The notes beneath the pieces are model-generated. The model had not been told where the DNA came from. It was given only the letters and a program-made list of their open reading frames with translations, and did not search any database. Shown here one piece after another: positions 38,287-47,676 of a stretch of 64,000 bases of DNA (positions within the stretch are counted from its first letter, which is position 1; the number at the start of each line of letters is the position of its first letter). The DNA is from Chrysophaeum taylorii (Eukaryota; Sar; Pelagophyceae; Pelagomonadales; Pelagomonadaceae): contig JAQMWT010000344.1 in NCBI GenBank assembly GCA_029834535.1, positions 310,001-374,000 on the forward strand, in the 5' to 3' direction. The position numbers were made by a program, and so were the translations under genes.

Positions 38287-38472
38287 CGCATTTGCGCAGC
38301 ATACAGGCACAGTTTTAATAAAAATGCGATGTCGTCGTTGTTGTTGTTCTGACAACGCACGTTGTTGTCGTATGGCGCCGCGGCGTCGGAGGTCTCTGCG
38401 GGTCGGTCGCAACACGACAGGACAAGGTGATCACCGCGCGCGCTCTTCTCTATGGGGGGCTGCGACGGTGTC

Positions 38473-39694
38473 CTACTGAGGAAGAGAGCCCGCGGGGAAG
38501 TATGTCAACGCAGGGATGATGATAAAGACGATGATGATGATGATTGCGAGCATGACGATAGTAACTAGAATCCGTGTTGGCCGTAGAGCGCGGCTTGGGC
38601 GCCTGATGAATATTATCCGCAAGTAAGTGAGAGAACAAGAAACGACGAGAAACGAAACGCTGGAGCGGCGACGGTCGTGTCGGCGAATGGCGGAAGCCGT
38701 GTTGAGCGCGACGAGCGCGAGGCGCGTTTTGTCGGTGCTGGTTTTGTGCTTGGCATCCGCTGATTTCGTGAGGACGAGCCACTCGTTGAGGCCGGTGAGC
38801 ATCTCGGAGCGACCGGACACCGCCACGCCGCGCTCCTCGCAGGCCGACTTGAGCACCGGGAGTGGTAGGTCGTCGAGCTTGGAGCGTCGGAGCGCCAAAT
38901 CACCCTCGGCCAGCTTCTTCAGGCCTTGGTTGATGGCGCGCTTGTGTAGGGGCCTGGGGAAAATTCGATAGGGCCCATCGAATCTGCGACGACGCGCGTT
39001 TGAGGCGAGGCGAACCACGACGCTCACAGTCTACTCGTGGCGTAAAAAACATTCTGCGACCGTATCACCAAAACACCAAATGTCGCACGCACGTTTGGGA
39101 GCTCGTGGACGCTCAAGTCGTGAGCTGCCGATATGATGTGTTCGAGAGCTTTACCCTTGGATGAAGCTTGGCTGCGACGAACGTCGGCTATTAGTGTTAA
39201 ACATCACGCACAGCGCGTTCGTCGCGACGCCGCCGAGGGCCGCGTCTGCCCCTACGGCCTCCAAGACCGCCTTGCGGCGTCTCTCCGAGAAGTCGTTACT
39301 TCGCTTATCCCTCACCTGTGCGCGCGTATCCGGAAAAAAAAAACGAGGTAATCTTGCTCACCGCTTGGGACTGGAAGGCCGACGGCAGCATGTCGGGAAA
39401 AAAGTACACCGTAACGGGCGTGTACCACTTGGTATAGAGCGTGAGCCACACTAAACTCAGCATCTTCCCAAAGTCGACGCCCGCCTGCTCGAGCTTGTAG
39501 TGCTTCATGAAATCGATGGTATCGGGCCGCTCCTTGCGCTCCTTCATTATCGATAACCGATCCCACTGATTCTGGTAGAGCTCGACGCTCGACTGCTTGA
39601 ACCGCACGAGCTGGTCGCTCCACGGCACCGACGCTCGCGCGCTCGCGCACAGAAGGAGAACTACCATGGCGGAAAGCCACTTGTTCATAATCAT
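38473..39694 (-). CDS. LETM1-like membrane protein with N-terminal signal peptide, three exons
   Basis: Exons on the minus strand: 39362-39694, 39155-39315, 38473-38983. Introns of 46 nt (39316-39361) and 171 nt (38984-39154), both GT-AG, keep frame throughout and give 334 residues. Exon 1 has a signal peptide (NKWLSAMVVLLLCASARAS), then DTIDFMKHYKLEQAG and a membrane segment with YFFPDMLPSAF, which matches the LETM1 core (a hydrophobic segment, then FPxMLPxxF). Exon 3 has KLAEGDLALRRSKLDDLPLP and LKSACEERGVAV...LTGLNEWLVL, the C-terminal LETM1 module. LETM1 proteins act in mitochondrial K+/H+ or Ca2+ homeostasis. Here a secretory leader suggests another membrane, possibly a plastid one. The C-terminal hydrophobic tail overlaps an ATG/ATC repeat and may be mis-modelled. 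Confidence 0.75.
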
Positions 39695-39719
39695 CGCGGA
39701 CAGCGAAGGAAGTTGGGAC

Positions 39720-40240
39720 AGTTGACTGCAAGGAGGGGGGTGCACTTTTTTTTTCTTTTTTTTTAAGTCGAGGGAGGGTGGGTGCACTTATTTATTTTTT
39801 ATTTTTTTAAATATGTCGAGGGGGGTGCGAAGCGGGGGCACCGGCGTTAACAATGTACTAAAATGTACATCACAGGGTTTTATAACGTCGATTGCTAAAA
39901 GAGGGTGGGGGTGTGAAAGTCGACTGGGCCCGTGCGGGGGCACGAGCGATTTCCCATGTCTAATACTACTGTAGATAAGGGAGTGTACGAACGGAAGCAC
40001 GCAGGCCGATCAGGGGGTCCTAAAGGTCGACTGCTAAGAGGGGGGCCACGGGTGTTGGAGGGCCTTTCGAAACTCGACTGCTAAGAGGGAGATTGCCTTT
40101 CGAGGGTTCCTAAAAGTCGACTGCTTAAAATGGGTAGTGCGGACGTGAGCACGAGTGTTCAGTCTATCTTCAAGAGGGTTTCTAAGTCGACTGCAAAAAA
40201 GGGGATGTGCGAACGGGAACACGGGCGTTCAAGGGTATGG
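39720..40240 (-). repeat. Degenerate array of TCGACTGCTAAGAGGGG-type units
   Basis: Variants of AGTCGACTGCTAAGAGGGGG occur near 39727, 39885, 40025, 40071, 40112 and 40183, each followed by a G-rich stretch and a GTGCGAACGGGAACACG-like segment. The same unit is found inserted at 29,951 and near 59,347. Confidence 0.65.
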
Positions 40241-40309
40241 GGGTATCAGTAACGAAACGTGGAAGGCGGAGGCATCCCGTTCAGCCTGAACTTCAAAGGG
40301 CAGGGGATT

Positions 40310-40644
40310 TGGGCATTGAAGGTGCAGAGAAATCTGATATTTCTAGCCCTCGTGCCGTCCGTTGAGAACGACATCTATCTTCTTCTGTTTTCAAATCTTC
40401 TGTCCGTTGAGAAAGCGATCTCTTCCTTACCCTTCTACTTCCCTTTCACACAATCCAATAGTTTCGAAATAGTCCTCTGATTTGTGCTCGCGCTCATCAT
40501 CATGGCATAGCGCGTCCCGTAGGTACGTAGGATTATTTGTTAAACTAGGTGTAGTCCTATGTGTCGTCTGTCGTGTGCTGAGTCTAGGGGAACTAGCCTG
40601 TTCCATGAACTTAACCTGCCAGACTCAAACGGTGAGAAGGGATG
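40310..40644 (+). repeat. Dispersed repeat A, left part (split by a TIR element at 40645)
   Basis: Matches repeat B at 58,960-59,240 in the same orientation: GTGCAGAGAAATMYGATATT, CCGTTGAGAACGACATCT, CCCGTAGGTACGTAG, TGTCGTCTGTCGTGTGCTG, GGGGAACTAGCCTGTTCC and AACCTGCCAGACTC occur in the same order. A is interrupted after GGGATG at 40644, and the expected continuation ATGGTTCTTCAGTGACT appears at 51,268. Confidence 0.75.
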
Positions 40645-40735
40645 GGCTTGGCGACAGCCGCATCCGAGGAAGGGGGCGCGCGAGAACACGAAAAGAACGC
40701 CCCCCCAGCACGAAAGCTTAGCGCTGGGGGGTCGG

Positions 40736-41072
40736 TGTGGCGTAAGGAGAATTTAGGCCTACCTGGCGTGCCTTCGAATCCTGGCTCGCCGCTCGCGTCC
40801 GTGCCCTTGATGGAGTCACTGGACGAGGATGGCCGTTCTCCCGCCACACAACCACAGACAACTTCCGTGCCTGGTCCTCACAACTTGAGGATCGGCTGTT
40901 GCTTTATGATTAAGATATTATCGAAACACAGAAATCAGGGTGACACATGTCACGGAAAAGGGAGGTGGTGTCATAAAGAAAACTGACATCATCATGACGG
41001 AGTAGGGTGCCCCTGATAAGGGGGGGGGGCTAGAAGAGGGGTAAGCCTTAGGATGCGGGAGTTGCCGCCACA
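40736..41072 (-). repeat. 3' LTR of the Ty3 element (337 bp)
   Basis: Starts TGTGGCG and ends CGCCACA (perfect 7-bp terminal inverted repeats), nearly identical to 50859-51194. On the minus strand it is preceded by CCAGGGGAGTCC, a plausible polypurine tract. Confidence 0.93.
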
Positions 41073-41112
41073 GGACTCCCCTGGTAAGAATTCGAGCTGC
41101 CCCAGCGAGGTG

Positions 41113-42408
41113 CTAGCGCGAGGAGCGCGGCTTCGCCTCACGAGCATCTCGTAAACGAATCTTCTGGTAAACGCGGGTGATAATCGGTTCAGGAACTCGA
41201 CCACTGCGTAAAGAAAACTTGGGGATCAGCACATCAATCACGTGCGGAGCGAAATCCGTGACACAAGGTGTTGTGTTGGATGAGACTCTGGACTTGTCGG
41301 TGAAACTGCGACCTTCAACCTTGAACTCGGGCTTGAGTTTGCGGTGCGAAAGGTGAGAGGTCGGCTTGAAATAAGCGACATCCTCGTTCGGACCCAAATC
41401 AGAATAGAAATGTAGAGCAACACGATCATTCTGGTAATCGTAAGGCTCGTAAACTTCGGCAACATAAATCTTCTTGCGCCAATCAGAGCGCTTCCGGTCA
41501 GGAATCCGGAAAACAAAAAACTTGCCGTGCTGATAATCATCACGGAAGGTTTCTTCGGGTTTGCGGATGGTTTGATCAACGATCGGAGGTACCATCACAG
41601 GCGTGATCTGACTAACATGAACACGTCGTTCTTCGGGCGGAGAGTCGAGAGACTCAATCCTATAGGTGACCGGGGAAAGGCGTTCCTTGATAATAAACGG
41701 TCCTCGCCATTCCGGTCGAAGTTTGTTCTGAAGGAAAGGAATGTAGAAAAAAACATGCGATCCTTCCTTGTATTCTACATCGATATGATCGGCATTGTAC
41801 GCCACTCGTTGTTTCTTCAAAGCTTTATCACGAGCCTCGCGGACGATCTTCGTATAATACTTCAATCGTTCACGAGTTTCGGCGACTGCATCAGAGCGAG
41901 TCTTCGGCAACAATCGCGTATCGAAGTTCGTAGGCGTGTAGTCAGAAGGCAGCATCGGCTGACGGTTCAGGCGCAGCATAAAGGGAGAAATCTGCGTGCC
42001 TGGAATAAACTTGCGGTTGTAACAAAACGCAATATAATGGGCAAAGTCGGGCCAATCCGTGATGTTCCGGCCCTGAAGGCAAGCACGGAGGAAGGCCTTG
42101 ATAAATCGGTTTACACGCTCAGCCGGGTTCGACTGGGCATGATAAGGAATCGTAGTTTGGTATCGTGCGTTGAAGAGATGGCGAAACTCGCGCATCAACT
42201 TGTTCACGAACTCTTTTCTGTTGTCGGTTCGAATCATCTGGGGCAAGTAGCCCTTGAGGAGGATGTTAATGACAAAAGACTCGAGGACGGACTCAGCAGT
42301 CTTATCGTTCAAAACATCGAGAATCAAGAAATGCGAGAACGGATCAAAAATACTAGAAGATACGTCTCGGGACCAGCGCTGGGCAAGGGTCCAAATAAAT
42401 CCATGCAA
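41113..42408 (-). pseudogene. Ty3 integrase core and C-terminal region
   Basis: A 431-codon frame with FDPFSHFLILDVLNDKTAES, QMIRTDNRKEF (second Asp) and NPAERVNRFIKAFLRACLQG (catalytic Glu). This is followed by the typical fold after the core (YIAFCYNRKFIPGTQISPFM) and a GPFIIKERLSPVTYRIESLD C-terminal domain. The first catalytic Asp (FCMDLFGPLP) lies in the preceding frame, so a frameshift around 42330-42350 separates the two halves. No chromodomain motif was recognised in the C-terminal tail. The product would insert element cDNA if the frame were intact. Confidence 0.88.
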
Positions 42409-44066
42409 AAAACAGCACCATCACCATCGTAGACGGGCTGCTGCAAAAGTCCAGCTCGTTTCGGCTCATGCGTACGAGATTTCTGGCAAACTAAGCACTC
42501 AGCAATGAAGACTCCAACTTCGTTCGACACGTGGGGCCACCAAAATTGTTCCTGGATAGCCTGGACAGTACTGTGACGTCCCATATGACCACCGTTAACC
42601 GGAGTGTCATGGTAGAGTCGAATAATGCGCTTGCGCAACGTAGCAGGTGCAACAATCATCGGGTGCAAATCAGCAGAAATGCGGTAAAGAACGTCTTTAA
42701 CGACTTCGTATCGTTCGTTCGCTCGGGAACGTCGCGGCGTCTGACCTTGGGCCATCCGGTAGCGAATATCCTCGCAAGTAGCATCAGATTCTTGCTCACG
42801 TGCGATCACAGCGAGCGTCATATTATCGGGTATCTTATCGATATAATCTTTGTAGGCGGCTGCGTCCTTGAAGATCTGTGGCTCGTCGCGCGCACGGTTC
42901 TTCCGACGTTGTCTCGTAGCGTGAGACGTAGCCAATTTCGTCGGATCCTTTTCAGGGTCTTCGTCTTCGTCTTCCGGCAGTTCGGTTGTAACAAACGACA
43001 TTATGAAGTGGCAGCCGGAAGCGGGAATTCCTCGGTTATCAACAGGTCGGGGAAGCTCTTGGAACACCAAATAAGCGTGATTCAAAGGTTCTCCAAACTC
43101 GTCAGTCTCGGTGACATGATCTATCGGATTGCGAGAGAGACAGTCAGGGATACTCATTCCCGGTGACTTTCCCGGCTTGTAACCAAGTTCAGGGTCAAAG
43201 TTGGCGAGGCGCATCGCCCAACGAGCGAGCTGCCCAGACGAGTGCGTCGCCTTACGTAAAAACGTCAAATTTCGGTGATCGGTCTCAAAAATAGTCCTGT
43301 GCCCTTCGATGTAAGCTCGAAAGTGCTCTAGAGAAAGTATAACTGCCAGCAGCTCTAACCGACGGGGCTCATGATTGCGCATCTCCTTCGGCACAGCTCG
43401 GCTCCAATATTCAATCACTCGTTCTTCTCGAGTCATTCTTCCGGCATCGTCCTTGACTTCGACAATCTGGAAGAGATATGCTCCAAGTCCATCCTTGGAT
43501 GCATCGGATCGGATCTGAAAAGGCAGATCATAATCGGGGTGGTAGACTCCTCTGGAATCAACCAAAGCGTCAATAATCGTATCCCATGCTTTCTGACACT
43601 CGGGCGTCCATTCGAACTTTACACCTTCGAGGCATAATCGTCTTAGCGGTTCCACGATCTTCGAGTAGCCCTTCACATATCGCCGGCAATAATTACACAT
43701 GCCGATGAAAGAGCGTATCTGGGTCTTCGGGGAAGTATTCGGCAAAGTACCTGGAATCGGCATCTTCTGCAGTGCTTCCAGCGTCTTCGGATTCGGCTTC
43801 AAGCCTTCTGGGGTCGAAATATGTCCCAGAAATTCTATATCATCCTTGAGAAGGTGGAACTTCGCGGTTCGACCGCTGTACCCTCTCTGTGCCAAATGAC
43901 ACATAACTTCGATCAAAACTTGTAAATGTCGATGAAGATCGTCCGATCCCATCATAATATCGTCAACAAACGCAACCAAGTCTCGATACATCCAATTCGA
44001 AAGGTCGCTCGCCATTTGCTTGCAGAAAAGAGCTCCAGCCGTCTTTACACCTAGAGGTAATCGCAA
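42324..44066 (-). pseudogene. Ty3 reverse transcriptase (C-terminal half), RNase H and integrase zinc-binding domain
   Basis: A 580-codon frame. It begins RLPLGVKTAGALFCKQM, then FVDDIMMGSD (RT catalytic VDD), the RT thumb (FLGHISTPEGLKPNPKTLEA; IRSFIGMCNYCRRYVKGYSK), RNase H (FQIRSDASKDGLGAYLFQ; FETDHRNLTFLRK) and then the HHCC zinc-binding region of integrase (RLYHDTPVNGGHMGRHST ... ECLVCQKSR). The upstream RT part is in another frame, so a frameshift around 44070-44140 breaks the enzyme. Confidence 0.9.
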
Positions 44067-44143
44067 GTATGAGCACCAAGTGGGCTAACCATCGTGACCG
44101 CGTCTTGCGCTGCCGGATCCAGACGAAGGTTGTGGTATCCCCA

Positions 44144-44545
44144 TCAAATATCAATGCATGTCCGCCATCGTCGCATAGCGAGAAAAGCTAAAGCATCATC
44201 TTGCCGAATGTTCGGCCAACTGTCATTGACCAATTGGTCGTTGAGCTGACGTAAGTCAACTGCAGCACGGAACGCGTTTGACGTTCCAATCTCCGCTCCT
44301 TTCTTCGGAAGCATCAACACAGGAAAGCCCCAAGGTGAGTTGGCCGGACGAATGACTCCATCCCGGCACCACTCCCTGATCTGCTTGCGGAGACAATCGA
44401 GCTTCGCAGGCGTCAATCGGTAGGGCGTCATCTTAATCGGTCGCGGATTCGCGTCTTTGAATCGTAGAGACACAGGAGGTGAGTCCACAGGTCTCATAAT
44501 CGGGTCGAAAAAGGCCCAAGAATATTGCACACAGTGACGGAGCAT
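44144..44545 (-). pseudogene. Ty3 reverse transcriptase, N-terminal part, cut by a TGA
   Basis: 133 codons with PYRLTPAKLDCLRKQIREWC, DGVIRPANSPWGFPVLMLPK and FRAAVDLRQLNDQ, ending at CIDI-TGA. Translation beyond the stop continues WGYHNLRLDP, which is the expected next RT block. The TGA stands where the related element at 54.8 kb has Arg (IDIRWWYQ, codon CGC), so it is a nonsense mutation, possibly CGA to TGA. Its ATG overlaps the stop of the upstream ORF as TGATG. Confidence 0.85.
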
Positions 44546-45255
44546 CAGTTTGCCTCGTCATCTAAGTGCGGATTGTCAGGAATTCCCAGCTCCTGAACAA
44601 TCTTGTCAGCTTCTTCCTTCGTAGGAACTTGAACTTTCATGGCTTCGTTATCCTTGACATGCTCAGGAGTTTGAGGCAGCGGCGCACCCTCAGCATCGCG
44701 CGGCGCATCTTTCCATGGCACATCAAACTTTTTCTCATATTTTAGTCTCACTTCCGGGTGGCTTTTGTTGATCCTCTCGCCTTTGACACGAACACTCGGC
44801 TCGTTCTTAATCTTCGGTTCCCGATCTCGCTCAGGATCTGGCGGAACGTCCAAATTTGGTTGTCGGGGGGTGGCAGCAGAAGAAGCATGAGACGTCCCCG
44901 GCTCATCTGTTGCAGGCGGAATCAACGGTACCTCTGGAGGTTTCCATTTGGTGCGATCTTGGAGATCATCAGTCGATACCCATCTTACGACACGTGTGCG
45001 CGTGTTTAACAGCGGAACTTGTACGTGACGAAGGGTGGTTTCGTCAATTTGCAAATAATAACCAAACGGTTGGTCTGCAAGACTCAACGCCGACGGCAAA
45101 GCTTCGCCGCTCAAGTGAAAATCCTTGGTCACAGAGTTGTGCAGATCGAGTACTAATAAGGTCATCGTGTCTGGTGGCACGACGGACGCCAAGTGTTTCA
45201 ACGAGGTCGACCTGGAGAAGCCGGCCCAATCAAAATCAAGGGGCATTGTCAGCAA
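44545..45255 (-). CDS. Ty3 polyprotein segment between methyltransferase-like domain and RT (charged linker)
   Basis: 236 codons in the same frame as the upstream protease/methyltransferase ORF, from which a single TAG (45256-45258) separates it. The first 100 residues are globular-looking (TMTLLVLDLHNSVTKDFHLS; PFGYYLQIDETTLRHVQVPL). The rest is Pro/Glu/Lys-rich and probably unstructured. There is no ATG at the start of the frame (it opens with TTG). It may be the C-terminal part of the methyltransferase region or a tether to RT. Confidence 0.6.
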   Translation of the reverse strand: MLTMPLDFDWAGFSRSTSLKHLASVVPPDTMTLLVLDLHNSVTKDFHLSGEALPSALSLADQPFGYYLQIDETTLRHVQVPLLNTRTRVVRWVSTDDLQDRTKWKPPEVPLIPPATDEPGTSHASSAATPRQPNLDVPPDPERDREPKIKNEPSVRVKGERINKSHPEVRLKYEKKFDVPWKDAPRDAEGAPLPQTPEHVKDNEAMKVQVPTKEEADKIVQELGIPDNPHLDDEAN

Positions 45256-47655
45256 CTACGAAGTCATTTTCAGATTCAGAGATCTGTAATCGGAACGGCG
45301 CGTTCCTACGCGAAGCGGGACACGCGTAACGGTATAAGCTGCGTCTGTCGCGGCTCGTGATGATCCTAAATTGTTCATCTGAAGTAAATGTCGTTCGTTG
45401 GCGTAGCCAAGCGCGGCGGCGAACTCTTGCTGCATATTCTTGCAAGTCTTCGGAACTGCGCGCAAATGGAGCGGATGGCTGGAAACCAACAATCGCACGC
45501 GATAGCTCATCAAACTGGGCGTTATGTCGTAAAAATTGACGACGCACACGTAAGGGTGCAAACGTGCAACGTAAGAAATAATCGAGGCCTCCTGCTCTAT
45601 CAACCACATGAAGAAACCAGCCATCTTGCATAATTTCATCGTCCAGTGGGTAGCGGTGACTCCTTTACCAACACCTCTGGAAGTCAAGTTGCACAGAGCG
45701 GAGTGTACGCAGGGTGGCGACGCGATACACATCGACGACGCCCATTCCGCGTAGGGTAAATAAGATTCGATCAACCGTAAGGTTGTAACATAGCGACCAC
45801 ACAGCGTGTGCTGCACCACAGGAATATTCGGAAAGTTCTTGTGGTGGATCTGGTTGGCGGTGTCCGACGCATCGAGTGCTAGCACGACTCGAAACGACGT
45901 CCCACACATTTCGTTGGCTCGTTGGAGACCTAAAGTACTGCCCTCGGCTCCACTGAACAGCATCACCACCCTGCGATAAGTGATTGGAAGCCATTGAAAC
46001 TTTTCGTATCGGCGGCGGATCTCCGCTTCGGTGATCTCGCGGCACTTCTTTTCGTCTTCTTCCGACCTTCGAGCAAAATCGTCGTCGCCTTCGGGTCGTT
46101 TGAGGGAGGACTTGTCCGCCATAGCGGTCGTAGCGTCCTTCTGCGCCGTGCTCAGCAACATCGGCGGGGGAGACGCGTCGCAATGCGTCAAATGACTAGC
46201 GACGGAAACGGTGAAAGAAAGGTTCCCCTTGTCGTATCCTTCTTCACATTCTTTCGTAAGTTCGTTGATCGTAGAGACGTTCAACTCATCTTCGTACCGA
46301 ACGATATCGCCAATCGCGAGGACTTCGCCTTGAGTGACGACCGTCGGCACTTCTTCCGCGGCAGTCACCGCGACCCGAGCAGCGGACCGGTCGTGCTCTT
46401 CGCAAGAAGAACACATTCCTTCGACAACGCCCAACTGCTCGTTTTCTGCAAACGTAGCGACGAAAACCTGTCCCATTTCCATAGGCTTCGACAAAATGAC
46501 CGGTAGATTGCAAGTTCGACCGGGCTCGATTTGAAGCGTGCGCGCAGCGTATGCCACTACTTCTCGCGCGTCTTCTCCCGGAGCGGGGGAGAATTTGGTC
46601 GTAGCATGTCCCCGCGTAGCTAAGGCTACCGTTCGTTCCGGCGGCGGGCTTCGGAGATCTTTAATCGTGCTCAAACGAGCGTAAACTCGAGTCTTGACCA
46701 GGTCGAGACTCTTCCGAAAAGCATCGTGTTGATGATTGTAAATCGGTACGGTTATCGGGTCTCGATCGTAAATAGATCGAAAGCTCACGATGGGTGCATC
46801 GACTCGTTCATCCTTAACTTTAATCTTCTTGCGCCCATAGACGACTTGGGTTCGATAAAAACAGATCCGATCGTGGGGGTAGTCCACGACGGCTCCGAAA
46901 ACTCGTATATCGCGCCCTCCCAACAGGAACAGATAGTTCGTATCGGCCACAATAGCGACAATGGGGGCGGCGATGTTGTCGGCGAGGGCGACCCGAATCG
47001 CGATCCAACGAAAGATCGTCGTCGTATTCAACCCCGATCCGTACACCTTGCGCTTAATCGGAAGTTCGCCTTCATCGAAAATCAACTTATCTTTGGCCAA
47101 CTTTCTGACCATTTCTCGGCAAATATTAGAAACATCTGCCATTCCATCGACACCGATAGTCGTCGAGAATTTCGGTCCGTCACGATTCCTGTAGATGTGA
47201 CAGGCCATAAACGTAAGAGTACCCGTATCAAAACAACTGAGGGTAACCGAATCATCTTCGATCGTCTTGCCATCTCGCGGCGTCAGCGAAGTGTGAGCAC
47301 ATTGGGCTCTGACTCGCTCGTCGCCGGGGTTGGGCATCGACACCGCGGCTTGAGCTTTCGTATCGTCTAATGTCGGCGCCATCGACGCAGCGCTCGCGGC
47401 AGCCTCTTTATCTGGCGGCTTCCGCTCTTCCTCCATGACAATCTCGGAGGGAATCAGTGCTGGTAGGGGATCCCGATCTTCGTTATTCTCTGAAGCAAAG
47501 GACCTCTCCCAAAACTCATTTATTTCATCTTTCCAGAATGCACCCGTAGATTCATACGTCGTTGGTTGATCATCACCATCATCGGCGATCGGTTCCGTGT
47601 CGGCTGCGGCTTCGAGTCCGCAGCTGAGCGGTTGTTCTGGTGGCTTCTTTAGCAA
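45256..47655 (-). CDS. Ty3 polyprotein segment: retropepsin-like protease and DNA (cytosine-5) methyltransferase-like domain
   Basis: 799 codons, in frame with the acidic ORF upstream (one TGA between) and the linker ORF downstream (one TAG between). Residues about 165-290 form a retropepsin-like fold: IGVDGMADVSNI at the position of the catalytic D-T/S-G (here degenerate, DGM), then FLLGGRDIRVFGAVVDY at the flap-helix end. Residues about 575-760 show C5-methyltransferase motifs in order: VVMLFSGAEGSTLGLQRA (motif I, SAM binding), VVLALDASDTANQIHHKNFP (motif II region), MCIASPPCVHSALC (motif IV with the Pro-Cys nucleophile), and LMSYRVRLLVSSHP as a possible motif VIII. A clear ENV motif VI was not seen. 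If active it would methylate cytosines in DNA. Confidence 0.75.
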   Translation of the reverse strand: MLKKPPEQPLSCGLEAAADTEPIADDGDDQPTTYESTGAFWKDEINEFWERSFASENNEDRDPLPALIPSEIVMEEERKPPDKEAAASAASMAPTLDDTKAQAAVSMPNPGDERVRAQCAHTSLTPRDGKTIEDDSVTLSCFDTGTLTFMACHIYRNRDGPKFSTTIGVDGMADVSNICREMVRKLAKDKLIFDEGELPIKRKVYGSGLNTTTIFRWIAIRVALADNIAAPIVAIVADTNYLFLLGGRDIRVFGAVVDYPHDRICFYRTQVVYGRKKIKVKDERVDAPIVSFRSIYDRDPITVPIYNHQHDAFRKSLDLVKTRVYARLSTIKDLRSPPPERTVALATRGHATTKFSPAPGEDAREVVAYAARTLQIEPGRTCNLPVILSKPMEMGQVFVATFAENEQLGVVEGMCSSCEEHDRSAARVAVTAAEEVPTVVTQGEVLAIGDIVRYEDELNVSTINELTKECEEGYDKGNLSFTVSVASHLTHCDASPPPMLLSTAQKDATTAMADKSSLKRPEGDDDFARRSEEDEKKCREITEAEIRRRYEKFQWLPITYRRVVMLFSGAEGSTLGLQRANEMCGTSFRVVLALDASDTANQIHHKNFPNIPVVQHTLCGRYVTTLRLIESYLPYAEWASSMCIASPPCVHSALCNLTSRGVGKGVTATHWTMKLCKMAGFFMWLIEQEASIISYVARLHPYVCVVNFYDITPSLMSYRVRLLVSSHPLHLRAVPKTCKNMQQEFAAALGYANERHLLQMNNLGSSRAATDAAYTVTRVPLRVGTRRSDYRSLNLKMTS

Positions 47656-47676
47656 GAAGTTCCGAGTTCTCGTCCA

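Noticed and set aside
39720-40240. G-rich array as an origin or centromere
   Set aside because: Units are degenerate and dispersed elsewhere as single insertions; nothing supports a replication or centromere role.
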